This document shows positions 22,686 through 36,957 of a stretch of 64,000 nucleotides of DNA, in pieces. The stretch is taken from contig NW_027248388.1 in assembly GCF_041260155.1 (NCBI RefSeq), forward strand, positions 244,001 through 308,000, written 5' to 3'. This stretch comes from Ptychodera flava (lineage: Eukaryota > Hemichordata > Enteropneusta > Ptychoderidae). Position 1 is the first letter of the stretch, and each line of letters starts with the position of its first letter. Position numbers and translations under genes: made by a program. The notes below the pieces were generated by a model that searched no databases, was not told the DNA's origin, and saw only the letters and a program-made list of their open reading frames with translations.

Positions 22686-23841
22686 GTAAGTTCACTATGT
22701 GATGATTACTGTTACCGTAAAGATGGTTGTCGTATAAAGTCCTATCCTGACGATTTTGAGAAAGCAAACAAACGAAGAAAACGGTGAATCAAAAAGCGAG
22801 TTATAATTTTAGGAAAATTCTTCAGTCAAATCTATTCAAGTTAGCAAGGTATGACACACTGGCAGGTCGGGGTACAGATAGACATTGATGTTTGATTTTC
22901 GTCAATGTTTTTTTCCATAGAATTTTTACCTCCGGTCTTTTCCCGTACTGCGTACATTCATTAAAAATTACCTGACAAATAAATTGCACATTCGGTTATT
23001 ATCGAGGAATATAATGGTGGCAGTCCTATGTCAGCTAACATTCATATGCAACACGTGTCAATTTGAAAACAAAAAAAACATACGCAAGCAAACTTACATT
23101 TAATAGGGGGCTTTCAGGTCACAAATTTACACTAACAAATGGGGTATGAATTTCACGAATACTAGGCAATAGTTGAATTAATTAGAGCGAAGACATAGAC
23201 TTAAAACCTGCTGTTAAAAGATTTTGTACAAACTGTGATATTTTTAATGTTCGTTCATTTTAAAAATTAGATTTACAAAAAGTGTGTATGATCATTTTCG
23301 CTCCCCTTGCTGTATAACTTATACCGAGTTAATCAAAATTTTAAAAAGGCGTAAATGTGATATATATACCACAGTGTCCGGGTGATCTACTTGACAATCT
23401 GCTTACTCAGTCTAGTAATCTGCTTGACAAGCAGTCGGGTCACTCGGCCGTAGACCAACCCAGTCCGACAACCTTATAAACATGCCTTGAAAGCAACTCG
23501 ACCATAATCAAACTAAGTCTGACATCACAACTCGATATTTGCATTTTTTTTATTTCCGTGTACTTTCAATAGTGTAACAAACAGAGTTAAACATAAGGAA
23601 TTGCAGTATGCCTGTAAGAGTATAGATAAGCTACAATCTCTCGAAATCATTGGAAACAAATTATAGAAACAGACAATGTCTAAAAGCAGTAGCGAGTCTT
23701 TCAAGAAAATTGATCACGTGACATCCTACTCAACTCATCATTGGTGGTGATTGTTTATTTTTTGAAATCTGTAATGGCGAGGGCGTCTCAATTATAATAG
23801 TAAAGTGCGAAATGACGAATGATGAACGTTGACGACAAAAT

Positions 23842-24108
23842 TAACCCTTTATGGTGTAAATCCGGCGAAAAATTGATGTTCTCTGCTTTTAAGATTTATG
23901 ACGTCGGGTATGGTCCCCGGTTATGTAACAAAGGCTACTGAGAGATGATGATGTTCCAAGATCGTATATTTTCTGTTCTAAATGCATGTTATTTTTTTTC
24001 AGTCGATGAAATGTGGTATTCAGTTGGTCCAAAATTATTTAAAAATTACAGAAAATTCATAAAAAGTGGGGAAATGTTGCACTAAAATTTTGGTGGGAAA
24101 AATTACAG
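23842..24108. mobile_element. Second copy of the AACCCTTT MITE family
   Basis: The left end AACCCTTTATGG and the right part (CCAAAATTATTTAAAAATTACAGAA-like, then GTTGCACTAAAATTTTGGTG and GGAAAAATTACAG) match 6029-6257, with an unrelated middle. The right terminal AAAGGGTTAA seems to be lost. Confidence 0.55.
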
Positions 24109-26997
24109 CTAACTATATTATCATCCGTGGTGCATATACGAATACAGAGATTAACACAGCAAAGTATAACGCACTCAGTGTTGTGCAATGGCTTGTTTTA
24201 GCAAACGGATACAAGTATAAGGACTGAAGTTAAGTTTTCAATAACATTCGACCTGACACAGGTACGGCTAGAGTTGACAAATCAAGTCCCCGCCATTGTA
24301 TATTGCAGTGTGAGTAGAAATAAACTGCACTTTACAGGCATTAAATTGGCAAATGTTAAAGCTAATGGAACAATAGACACATATACAGTTGACGGAAAAC
24401 ACAATCTACAATACAAAACTGCTTGAGTGCAGCATGACTTCTTTATTGTGCGACTAGAGGGGTCATGACCTCTGACCTATTCTGCAACTTAAGCCATGCA
24501 TGCACGTCGTTTATCAATAGCTAGCAGATCTAGACACGCCTTTTTTTAAGAAGCTGGGCTCACTGGAAAAAAGTGAGTCTAATTCAGTTGTAAAGGAAAT
24601 AATTGCAGAAGAAGATAGTACGTATTCAAATTAAAGAACCAGCCGTTGACGTATATTAGAGTGAATTATATGGCTCACACTTTTTCCAGGGTCAATCGTC
24701 CTAAGAGTCATGTCTTTACAAAGAAATGCTGATAAATACTGCGTCACTTGTGTGAACAATGATCGCCCAGCGCACTTAGGCCCCTTGATTGACCTTTGTG
24801 TTTTACATTCAGCTAAGTGTTTAAATGCCTGTGAGTAGCTCTCCATTGTGTCATAAATACTAGTAAGTCTACAACAGTGAGCAATTGCTCGTTTCCACTC
24901 TTTTCCTACGCGTAGATTTTGTAGTAACAGTCTTCCCAGTAATATCTCATCAATCTTCCCAGTATGAACTTCAAAGAAAGCTTTCAAAGTGAACACAGCC
25001 AATTTAAACATGAACGACAGTGTAACACGGAAATTATAACAGCGAATTTGTCAGTGAAATCATATCGAAACACCGCGTACAAGATGTTTCCTCTGGTAAG
25101 AACTCCCCCCCCCCCCGGAAAGGACTCTCTCTATTTCTATGTGACTTGGTTTACATGCAAAATTATCCGGATTAAATTGAAGGCACTAGTAAACCATTAT
25201 ATGCATAAAATGTACAACCTACTACAAAGAGATTTCACATCGATCAGGGAGAGTTGAAAATTTCATGAATGTCAACGTAATGGATTATGAACGTTGATGA
25301 TAAGATTACGATTTTTCGATGTTGCTGCTTCACTAACATACTGCAATGAAATGTTATTTTAGTGATTCTGCTTGACCCGTCAACTTTCGACCGAAACCAA
25401 CTCGACCACAGCCCAAAGTTTACCTGATCAATTTTGTTTTGTTTCTTTTGTTGTTGTCGTTTGTTGTTGTGTTTTTGGGGGAGGGGGAGCGGCCAACACA
25501 TACCGACAAAAATCCGCCTTAAACATTGAGAAATAAGATTTAACCATAGACCCCAGAGAGAAACATCTCTGACTAGGGTCTGTAATTTAACGAATATTCA
25601 TTAGGAATTTATCTTCTTTTTCGTTTCCCTTTGTCCGTTGGTAGATCAGGTCAACGTGAGGACACTTATAGCTTGGTAAACAAGGAACACCTCCAGTATA
25701 GTGGCCCCTTTCTGATTAATATTCTGTTCCAAGTGTCCGGCTTGTGGTCAACTCTTGTGTTCTGTACATGCACGTATACATTCATATGCGCGGTGTCGGG
25801 ATATTACACGGAAGGGACGTGTGACAATGATGAGAAAGTACTACGTTCTAGCCAACTGTCGCACTCTACTGCCATTCTCACCACTACTACAGGCGAGAAA
25901 TTCGGGTCCTCACCAACATGTGGTGAGAACTGTTCCGATTCTCGACCGATTCTCGCCGGTGGTATGGACAATCCTAATGGTTTCTGGTAAGACTGCCTAA
26001 CTGACCAGTGAGAATTTCAAGACTCACGGTAAACAGATAATTTTCCTATCACCGATGGGAACCAGGCTGCCAAAAAGTTTCATCTAATGTTAGTGAGAAA
26101 GAGAATTTCAAAACTCTTCAGTATCACTCAATCGATGTACAAGTGAAATTAATCAGGTAAAAGCAACAAATAGAAAATCACAATAAAATAGGGTCAACAC
26201 GAATCGCTGTTCGGTGGTAGTAATAGGTGTCCGGCATTGTTAGCATGCACACCAGGTTTGTCAGAAAGCAAACCTATAATCGAGGATTTTGTTGAAGTGT
26301 TGGCAGATTTAAAACTTGTGATTTCTGAAAACATATGAAAGACATCATGCTCCTCTGCTGTGTTGCATAAACAATGTCAACCAAAGTGAAATTATAGACA
26401 GTTAGAAGAGACTAAGTATTATACCATTGCCAAAAATTATCTCGCATTGTACTGGAGTACGCTCTCCCATGCCACCAGACAATAACCTAGTATTCTGCTT
26501 GACATGACCTCGGGGTCGACTCGGCCTCAAACCAACTAGACTCAAACAAACTCGGTCACTCACGCTCTCCCTAACTCCGCGTTGAAACATCACGGCCTAA
26601 GGCCAATACGGCGAAAACCAATTTAGCCTGACCCCACCATCGACCGAAACCAATTCGTTCGAAGTTTCGATGAAGGTAGTACGTGCCAACATGTTTGTTT
26701 GAAAAAAAAATCAAATAATGTATTAGAAAAATGATCAAAATAATCATGATTTTTGTCTTCTCATTGATTCATCAAATTTAGGTGTTCTTTGGTCCGTCTA
26801 TTAGAAACGCTGCGGATTCCCCAAGGACGAAAACGTCTCCCAGGGTCATTATTATTACAATGTGCATTGGCATAGTACTATTCCTTGTTGTCCGATTCAC
26901 TCAGACTAAGTGCTATCCTGATTGAAACTGCATGTACCGAAAACATGTCACCACGTTAGGTATAACTAAACATATTTAGTATCGTTATAATCTTCAG

Positions 26998-27190
26998 GTC
27001 GTCCGCGCCTCAAAAATGAAAGACTTCAAATTTGTTTCAGACTGTCTTTTAGCTTACCTTCAACCCTTCAAATTAGCTTACCTTCAACCCTTCAAAATCA
27101 AGACTTGAAATCGGGGGTCAGCTTGAATTTGGTACTAAAGAAAAAATAACCCACATAACATATTTACGGATGTTTTAAAGTCAAAATGGC
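26998..27190 (+). repeat. Dispersed repeat, diverged copy
   Basis: CGCGCCTCAAAAATGAAAGA with ACTTCAAATTTG and TCAACCCTTCAAAATCA resembles the family at 19089 and 54254. It contains an internal duplication of TTAGCTTACCTTCAACCCTT. Confidence 0.45.
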
Positions 27191-28225
27191 CAACATGCCT
27201 GTTATGCGTACTTAAACTTCCGGATTTTCACAAAACGAAGAACGCGAAAATCCATTTGCTCCATAAGCATTAAAACGAGTGTTCACTTTGGAAATGAATA
27301 CTAGTGCGGAGTAGAATTCGCTAACATTCCACGGTACTGCCGTCTGCGTTGTTGAGTTAAAAATTGACATTTCTAGGTGTTTTAAGAGGAGCAAAAGCAG
27401 TTTTACAAATAGACATACGGGTAATTTGTCAAAGGTTATAGCCATATCGGAGTGTTCAACACAAGGTACAGTCAGTATAGGGGCAGGAGAAAGTACTGTA
27501 CAAAGCAGAGCACCAGGATGCATGTATGTTATCGCCAGCGGCTACGAGAGTCGTAAAGCTTTGACCCGTGGTGTAACTTTAACGATGTATTGACGTCGTC
27601 TATCAATAGCTATTTAGACCGGAGACAGTAGAGGGAGTGGGGCCACTGTCTATCGCCAGCCACAGCTCGTTTGATAAACTGGAATTACTGAAAGACGAAC
27701 TTTGTTTCATTTGTAAAGAAATGCAAAAAATGGTGTGAATGAATAACTTCTCTTAAACACAAGATGTTTTTTTTTTACTTATTTTTGAGTGAGTGGGTTC
27801 AGAAAACTTTTTCCGGGGTCGAATCTCTACTGGGTAGTCTATGCTCCGTTCAATGACACGCGGAAATACACTATACTGGTTGTGTAAAACACTGATCGCT
27901 CATGGCACAAGGATTGACCCTCCTGCGCGCACCCGGCAGGCTCGTGAGACAATCAGTGGTGCAAGTTATCAAGTACTAGCTCTCAGCTGTTTTGTTGTTA
28001 ATACTATTACTGTTCTATCGTTCTGTTGTACCGTTAACATTTACAGGTTTCCAATTTAAATTTCCCGTTTAGTTCCTCGATCTTCATAAATGTTGGGCTA
28101 AACAAACAAGACAAGACAAAAAAGTCACGAAAAGTACATCAGACTTCACATCTAATTTTTGTAACGAAATAAGGCAAACTACTTGACTGAACTAGATTAA
28201 TATGAAACTGTATGAAGTTTCAAGT

Positions 28226-28540
28226 TAAGGCGGTATTCGCCTCGAAAACAAAACATTTGAGCTTTTGCTCTAACTTTCTCCATGGAATATTTCAACCTTC
28301 CTCTTTCAAAATCAGGAGTAACAACTGGGGTCACCGTACAACTTTTGGTGCAAGAGAAACAATTACTCAAGATTTAAAAACTCTGAAATTCAAAATTGCC
28401 GCTACCCCTGTGTTAGCTCTATGGATTACAAAATTCTATTTTCGCCGAAAACTAACATTAAAAAGTTTTCTTACTCCAAGAGCCCCTAAAGTGCTAGATA
28501 AGAAAAGAATTGTAGAAATCCGAGAACTATAGATCTCGAT
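28226..28540 (+). repeat. Dispersed repeat, copy of the AAGGTGG family
   Basis: It starts AAGGCGGTATTCGCCTCGAA and keeps the blocks GCTCTAACTTTC, GGGTCACCGT, ATTACTCAAGATTTA and CCTGTGTTAGCTCTATGG in the family order. Confidence 0.62.
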
Positions 28541-28696
28541 AAATGATGGTCGCCAAAATTTTCCCTTCAAATTTGGCTCGTTCAGAAAAAAAAATCGATT
28601 TGCCAATTTTACGTCATCAGATTCCAATGATAGCGTCTCAAAATTATATCACAGTCACCATAATAACGAGAAAAAAAGGAAATCCAGTAAAGCTTA

Positions 28697-30469
28697 GGGA
28701 GCGTTCAGTTATTATGGCCGGGGGTGGGCCGGCAAATTCTTCCTGCGCATCAGTCAAAATAAGTGAACCCCCCTACCCATTGTACCAAAAAATTGATGAC
28801 CCCCCTTTCAAGATGACAAAAATTTAATGACCCCCCCCCTTCCCCACACATTGCTTGTGTAATCCTGCACACACAAACACCTCGGGGGTATGGAGCAATA
28901 GAATCCCCCCAAAAAAGAGCTTAGATTTTTTCAAATGACCTTCCTTACAAAACTTAAAAGATGTTAATGATTAGATTTCCCCTTCTGACTTGCTATAATT
29001 TTGAAGTTATCCCTCAAAGGGGTTGGACAGAAATTACTGGTGGATCGCAATATTTTGTGCAAGCGTGTGTAAAAAATTTTGATATGTGCAAGCGTGTGTG
29101 TACAAAATTTTGATATTTGGATTTAATTAAAAATCAGCTGTTGATAATGTTGATTCACCATACATGGTATACATATATTTTCTCATACATGTTGAGAAAT
29201 CTATGTAATACTTTTTCAGTGCAAAACTATATATGTGCATTTATAGATATTTGATAATTTACATAAATGTACTTAAATGAAATAGGGTTGTTACAACTGG
29301 CATGCGGACAAAAAGTTTTACCGTAGAATTTCACCAAAAATGTTCATCCTATACATGGGAGTCAATGAAAAACTTGGTATACTTGTGCATATACAGATGT
29401 TCAATAATTAACATTATTTTACTTGATTAGAATATGATGGTTAAAGGTGCATATTTTGTGTACACGAAATCTGATTATGGAACTTCACTGCAAATGTTCA
29501 TCCACTATACATGGGAGTCTATGAGGAAAGTATGAATAATTTTTTTCCAATACAAAATAGGTAAGCCTATGTATTTATGTACTCTCGATTATTGATATCA
29601 ATGTACTTGATTAGATTAGGGTGGTAACAAATGGATGCGTTCGCCAGAAATTGGATTTTGGATTAATACAATGTAGATTCACTGTACATGGGAGTCGATG
29701 AGGAAAATGAATATTTTTTTTCCAATACAAACTATCAAAATCTGTGTATTTATAGACATTTCATAAATCATTTTAAGTACTTAGTTAGCCTAGGATGGTT
29801 AAAGGTTGAAATGTGTGCAAGAAATTGGATTTTGGAATTTCACCGAAATGTTGATTCACTATACATTGGAGTCTATGAGAAAACTAAGAATATTTTTTTT
29901 AAATGCTAAACTAAATTAATTTGTGCTTTTATAGGTGTTTGATAATTGATACAAATGTACTTGATTCAAATAGGGTATTTAAAAGTTCACATGTGGACAA
30001 CAATTATGATATTGCAATTTCATCTAAAAGTATTATTTAACTTTTCATGGTACTAGTAGTCTCAGTACAGGTAACTGTTAAATGATTTCCCTGACAAAAC
30101 TTACTATATCTCTAATACCGGTATGTAAGTAATTGTTCATCGCCCCCAGTGCAGTGAGCTTGATTAACGATAAGACAAGCCTCAGAGTTGTCAAGTCAAG
30201 ATGTTCATGTGACAGATAATTATACTTTTGTTCAGATTTACAGGTGAATAACTTCAGAGAATGAAATCATATAACGAATCATTTTTATCTCCCAGAATAT
30301 TTCTCAACACTGAAAATGCTTTTTGACGGGACGAATACTTATGAAAATTAAGTGACCCCCCCTTCTGAGCTGTTTGAAAAATACACGACCCCCCCTTGCA
30401 GTTTTAAAATTTGAGGTGACCCCCTGGATTTTGCCGGCTCATTCCCGGCCATAATAACTGAACGCTCCC
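28697..30469. mobile_element. DNA transposon-like element with TTA target duplication and internal tandem repeats
   Basis: The ends are GGGAGCGTTCAGTTATTATG (left) and its exact reverse complement (right); inverted ends run for about 45 bp through GGCCGGCAAA. TTA flanks both sides (28694-28696 and 30470-30472), a 3-bp duplication as PIF/Harbinger elements make. There is no transposase. The interior has poly-C blocks (TGACCCCCC) near both ends and about five diverged units of roughly 157-190 bp marked by ATACATGGGAGTC (29163, 29352, 29509, 29685, 29862). Confidence 0.78.
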
Positions 30470-30719
30470 TTAAATGCAATCGATTCCCTAATTCTGATGA
30501 TCAAAATGCCACTCCAGTTGATAATGACTTCGAGAAAAAGGTTTTCGCTACTCTAGGTAAAAATTGAACATGACTTACAGTCATCATGCATGAGATAAGG
30601 CGCTGAAATAAGAATACTAGCTTTCAAAACATACTCTGAAATCAAAGATACCCTGTTCCATGGAACACCAATATAATATAACAAGTTAATGCCTGTCGTA
30701 ATCCTGTTATCCATGGCAT

Positions 30720-30775
30720 CAATCCACCCTCCCTCCCTCCCCTCTCCCTCTCTCTCTTTCCCTCTCTCTTTTCCC

Positions 30776-30811
<36 letters not shown>

Positions 30812-30866
30812 CTCCCTCCCTCCCTCCTCCCCCCCCCTCTCCCTCTCTCTCTCTCCTCCTCTCTCG

Positions 30867-30897
<31 letters not shown>
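30720..30897. repeat. CT-rich low-complexity tract
   Basis: Nearly pure pyrimidine on the plus strand, with CT, CCT and CCCT runs. Confidence 0.97.
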
Positions 30898-31039
30898 AAC
30901 CTTCTCACTTCTGTCTGATGATTGCAGGATACATGAAACTTAAGTAACAGATGTCATTACTTTGTACTTGAAGTAGTTCTGTTATTATTTATAACGCTCT
31001 ACTTCAGTATCGAGCGCTGCAATTCCTCAATAGGACATC

Positions 31040-31068
31040 TTATATATATATATATATATAAATATATA

Positions 31069-31114
<46 letters not shown>
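31040..31114. repeat. (TA)n microsatellite
   Basis: TA dinucleotides with short interruptions. Confidence 0.97.
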
Positions 31115-31116
<2 letters not shown>

Positions 31117-33460
31117 AGAGAACGCAGACAACAATTTTACAAAACAGAGTTATAAAGTATTTCATCATACATAGATTTTAAAGGTATACTGTCACCTATT
31201 CAAATTTTGCCACAGTTACCATGGAAAGAGAAAATCTAACCAATCACAGATTTTAAGCGGGTGGCCGCTTTTAACAAATAGCGCCCACACAAGGACACTT
31301 TGAATACCAAGGAACACCCCTTTGACATATTTGACATGGGCATATTTAAATTACAGGAGACTTTAATCGATGATGTTAAACGTACGGACAATCAAACGGA
31401 CAATCAAACGAAGTGTCAAAGCCTTTGTGGTTTTACGAGTAGAACGGTTGAAAACAAATCTTTGCCCTTTAATTTATATTTAGCTGGGTATAGAGCACGT
31501 CTTTGAATAGCTAGTGGACACACCTTAATCGATTGGTTTGGTTTCATGAAAGGAAGACTTTGATGAGGTCGCTATGGAATGCAAAGTAGTATGTGCATGC
31601 TTAACTTCACGCTGTGAACAATAATCTAGCATAGTTACACGTCCTGCACTCTCTTTTTTGGTGGTGAGATTTTCTTATAGTCACAGATACAACGAAAATA
31701 CATTCTACGTAAATATGGTGGACATGTTAAAACGCGAATTGACAAACAAGGGGAGCAGACGAGGGAAGATTTTTGCACACAGTTCTATATCCGTCAACGT
31801 AGAACGGAATGGCCTGTACATAAAAAACTCAACATCTCGACGGTTTTAGCAAAATAGTTACGTGACGCTAGTCATGACGTCATTGAATGCATCTTGAAGG
31901 TACCGGACGGGTTTCGTTCCTTCATGAACGAACCTCGAAATCAAAAGCCATCGATTCAAAGTATTTCAAGAACTGTATCGGAGACTTCTGTATTGACCCG
32001 AGTCTTTCAAAACTGACAATCGCTAAACAAGCGAATATTTTACATGGCCTCTGAAACCTCTTGAGCTCTGAACGCATTTTCGGTGAGGAATTGAAGTGGC
32101 AACAACCCTAACATACAAGCGAAAACATTTGCAGAGTTGTTCAGAATCTTCTTAACTGGTCGTGGGCAATTTTTGCACGGCTCCATCCCGCGACCATGTT
32201 TTATGCATCTCTTGGTGATATGTAGGTTACCCTTTTCTGGGGGGGGGGCACACTTTTATAGTGTCATAAATGGGCAACAAGACTCGTATTTCTTTCTTTC
32301 CTGCACCAATTTATACACAATACCTGCAGTAATAGTGAAGTGGCGAATGATCAACACTATTAAACACATGTTGAAACCTGTCGTACCCGAATATTGTTCG
32401 ACGAAAACATTCAGTGTAGCTTTCATACAGGGACCCATGTTGAGGTGAGATTTTGGTCAGACTAAACCCAGCGGTCAGAGGTCACACTTCTGCGAGGTCA
32501 TGCATGTATTGTCGCTTCACTGGAACGCGGAAAAAGACAGCAGAGGTTAAGTAAACTAATACAACACCCGATCATCTGTTTTGTTATGTTTATGTACTAT
32601 ATGCTGAGTCATAATGTTAAACAGTTGATGTTATGAAGGAAATTTTTAAAAAGTTCAGAGTGCATCCACAAGAAACATCTGTAAACAAGTGCGTTGAACT
32701 GTTTTTGTATTTGAGTTTTCTTTATAATCAGACTTACACTGTGAGTGATTGAACATAAATGACATGCCTGAAACGTAGAATAGATGTTTATGTTCTACTG
32801 TCGCCGAAAGCAGGTATAATTTTAGTCTTATTTTACTAGCACATAAACACTATACAGTCATCCAAGTTAAATGGTTGTGTTTTGTGTTTGAGCGGTGTTT
32901 TGCCCCTGAAACCTAGAAGCCTTCATCAAGATCGAATTTTCACTTTCAGGTAATCTCTGTAATGGAAACAAATCGTAAAGTCGAACACAGCTTATTGTGA
33001 AAAGAAAGCTAACAATAAACACTTTACAAACATATAAGCAGGGCAAATGAAACATGCGAAAACTTGCCAAAATTAATATATTTCTTGCAAAACTGTCGAC
33101 ATTATGCTATGACAATACAAAACTGAATCGTTTTGATTTTTAAACAAATTAAACATCTTGCACTTTGTTTTTGTACGCCTTATGACATCAAATTTAGCTT
33201 ACCAAAGCCATCGACACGCTTTAAAATTCCTTTTACGCATTCTTTGGCTATTCCGAAACTCGTCTGAAAAATACATAGTATTCTACTTGTAGCAATGTCT
33301 ATCTTGTATAAGTCACAATGTTAGGGCCTGGTCAGTTTATTAGGCCCTGGGGGCAGTGCATGCGTTTTTTGCGGAAATCAAAAAGTGGTTGACCAAGCGG
33401 CTGACCATTCCAACTTTCGGAAACAGGGTCATCCCCATGAGACAAAGGTAAAACAAACAT

Positions 33461-33610
<150 letters not shown>

Positions 33611-33691
33611 AAAATGTATACAATGTGCCCTCCCGGTTATCACCATAATGGCTTTACGGCAACCTCTGAACTTGGGCACAGAGAGTACGGT

Positions 33692-33852
<161 letters not shown>

Positions 33853-33886
33853 GTTGTGAATTTAGCTCTACTCTAGCATTGAGCAT

Positions 33887-34038
<152 letters not shown>

Positions 34039-34052
34039 GCATTTTTCTACAG

Positions 34053-34385
34053 GTGCAGTTACGCCAACACCTAGTCCTCCAATGGCAAGTCTGAACATAA
34101 CACCCTCAGACACAGTCACTGTTGTGGGCAGAGACACACAACTAAATTGCAGTTTCCATCATGTTGGAAGCAATGTGCCCGCTTGGAAGTTCTACGATGG
34201 AGTTCGCTATGTCGAAGTCACGAGTGGTTCCACTTTACATCGAGAGGGATATAACGCGACTTTGGAGGCATCCAGCGGAGAGTATCATTTGATCATGCGC
34301 AATGCAACGTTAGCTTTGGCTGGGATCTACGAGTGTACATTGCTCGGTTCGAGTAGTTTCGCCAGGGCTGAGCTTGTGGTACTGG
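34053..34385 (+). CDS. Gene B exon 2: Ig domain 1 (V-like)
   Basis: A phase 1-1 exon of 333 nt. It starts [19 protein letters not shown], then QLNCSFHH (first cysteine), AWKFYDGV (tryptophan), [16 protein letters not shown] and YECTLLG (second cysteine), ending VVLG. The landmarks match Ig domain 1 of gene A, including the first-domain size and the VLG ending. The proline-threonine start is a spacer after the signal peptide. Donor gtatgtat. Confidence 0.84.
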
Positions 34386-34806
34386 GTATGTATATGCGTC
34401 ACCGACACTTAATTCACCCCTCGGTTGGTGAAAACTTCTGAGCGACTCCATACAGAATACAACAGAAATGATGACGTCATCAATTGTTAGAAAAAAAACC
34501 TGTAACACTCCTGTATAAATCTATACGTGTTTCTCGTATCTTCCTGAACTAATTATCATGAAGAGAGTTGCACACTTGTTTTAACCATGCATCAACTGCA
34601 CTTTCGAAAACTAAAACACAAAAAACCATAACAAAAAACTACGAAATCAAAACAAAAAAGAACACCACAGCCTCCCTGTGAGGTTACCAGTTCTATATTT
34701 ACCCAACTTTGTGTGTGGACTGTAATATGATTTTAATGTTATGTTGTTATATGCAAAAGTAATTTTATGCTTCACCACTCAATAACTTGACTTTCTATAA
34801 TGACAG

Positions 34807-35091
34807 AATACGGGCCTGTATGTGGGGTCAGCCCAGGTCACACGGTAGTATCAAACCAATCAGAATCAACATTCACCTGTCATGTCGACGGTGGCTCCTG
34901 GGGTGACCTCGTGTGGTTAAAGAACGGCGAGGAAATCTCGCGCGCCAACGATTCGACAAATGAATATTCAACCAGACTTCAGAAGACAGACAATGGGGCG
35001 GTGTATAACTGCCGATACGAAAGCCAGAATATTTCGTCTGAACTTTGGCCTCAACTGACGTGTATAGACGACATATCTGTGGATGTGCAGT
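34807..35091 (+). CDS. Gene B exon 3: Ig domain 2 with extra cysteines
   Basis: A phase 1-1 exon of 285 nt. It reads YGPVCGVSPGHTVVSNQSES, first cysteine in FTCHVDGG, tryptophan in LVWLKNGEE, second cysteine in VYNCRYESQNISS, then QLTCIDDISVDVQC. The extra cysteines (GPVC, QLTC) are at the same places as in gene A domain 2, good evidence that the genes are paralogues. Confidence 0.84.
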
Positions 35092-36045
35092 GTAGGTATA
35101 TATTATTGGTATAAAATGGTTCAAAATGGTCAATTTCTATCCCCTGCTTATGTCAAATTTGCCAGTACAACAGTATTTCGCTTACATCTACCCAATGCTA
35201 TTCAACACCACATAGTACATTCATTTCGAAGCTTATGGAGCGAATGATTTTTTAATCGTGTTAGTTTTGTGAAAAGTGATAGGCGGCTATATAGAATTTC
35301 AACTGTCGGTAAATATTGGGGAATTTTTTCACTGGTAGCAAATTCAGGACGACGATACTTAATTTCTACTCTTCTTATTCTTGATTTTGAGAAGGAATGG
35401 TTGAAAGTTTAAGACTTCCAATTTTTACCGACAATATAAGCTTAGAATTGAAAAACCAGTAACTGTGGGGTTTTTTTTATCGTAGCCTTTAAATATTATG
35501 TTATTAGGTCTGTCAAGTCATAGCAAGGGCGTTTCGTCACAAATGTGTGAAAATAGTGACTGACTACAGCAATAGCTCGCTTCCTGGTATGAAGTATATG
35601 CATTGTCTTATCTTACGTACTAGTGTGTAAGCAACGATTGCTAGTTCAAGTTTTTCAGAAAAAAACGAACAACACTATGCCATTATTGTTCACGTGGCTA
35701 AGTATTTATGTCTGGGTACAACGTGTAACGGTCAGTCTCCAGTCATTCATCAGCTAATGACCAGTCTCTAGATTGTTGTGTTATATCCAGTTGAATAAAG
35801 TAGCCTCTTAGATGTATACTAGTAGCTGCCTCCAGTATTCATTACATCCTTTGAGGATAAGACCGCTGCTTCCAATCTACCGATTGAGTGACAATATTAT
35901 CATAAACCCAGTCACGTCACGCTGATAGTGACATCACAATTCATGACGCCCGTCTAGCGTAGCAAAAATGGAAAAACAAATGCCTGACAAGTGTTGTATA
36001 CGCCCCCTCCTTTGCTTGAATTGTTTTGTATGCTTTAACAAAAAG

Positions 36046-36254
36046 CACGATTGGAACTAATTTGTGATAATTGGATGGTGAAGTAATGTCTTTACAATCT
36101 ACAAATGTAAGCTCATCTGCTTTTCTTTTTACGTTACACTTTTGTTTTATATGAGTAATTTGAAATATTGCAACATTCAGCTATAGGGCAACTAACACTT
36201 TTGAGAAATTTGAAAAAGATAAAGATCCAATTTTCCTAAATTAGTTCCAATCGT
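36046..36254 (+). mobile_element. MITE, copy 1 of the CACGATTGGAACTAATTT family
   Basis: The left end CACGATTGGAACTAATTT and the right end AAATTAGTTCCAATCGTG are exact inverted repeats; total 209 bp. A related copy in the opposite orientation lies at 63531-63737. This copy ends only 46 bp before the exon 4 start. Confidence 0.8.
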
Positions 36255-36300
36255 GTTAAAAGTTATTTGTGCCAATGTATTATCTTTTTTATATGTACAG

Positions 36301-36578
36301 ATCCTGCAACAGTGGCCGTGACCAACTACACCATTGGACCGTTCTCGAAGGAGATGAAGTCTTCGCAGTCTGTGAAATTACAGAGGACGGTAACCCTAAA
36401 AAACTGAATGCCTGGTACTGGTTAGAGCCTGATGGACGCAACAATTCAGACGGTGGGGTGTTAAATCTTGGCAGCGTCAGCAGACGAGACACTGGGACGT
36501 ACACTTGTGTGGCTGAAAATATGTACTATGACAATAGCATTGGACGAGGCATCGCTTTATATGACGTCCACGTACATT
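36301..36578 (+). CDS. Gene B exon 4: Ig domain, frame disrupted
   Basis: From the acceptor (tatgtacag) the phase-1 frame reads YPATVAVTNYTIGP. One base then appears missing at about 36340, and the next frame reads VLEGDEVFAVCEITEDGNP (first cysteine), NAWYWLEPDG (tryptophan), GTYTCVAENMYYDNSIGRG (second cysteine), ending YDVHVHC. The exon is 278 nt where 279 would keep phase 1. Confidence 0.72.
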
Positions 36579-36679
36579 GTAAGTATGGGAAAATGCAAAT
36601 ATTTTCTATTTGTTCGACACAAGACAGATCGAGAAACAAAATGATACAACGGCAAAGAAATCGGCGGTGTATATAATAT

Positions 36680-36788
<109 letters not shown>

Positions 36789-36957
36789 TCTACGTATTAG
36801 AAGAAACAAAAAGAGAATATGTGAAAGTCCTGTAATGTGGAAATCAGAAACGCATCACCCTTGATATCTATGCCAACCATAATGTACTGAAACTAATTTG
36901 TATCGTCAAGCGACTGAAAATGACAAATAAAATCAAATGATCATATTAATATTGCAG

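Noticed and set aside
24631-25011. 126-residue minus-strand open frame in gene B intron 1
   Set aside because: No family recognised, no splice or promoter context, and it lies in a repeat-rich intron. Probably chance.
25631-25990. 119-residue plus-strand open frame
   Set aside because: Unrecognised, low complexity in part, no supporting context.
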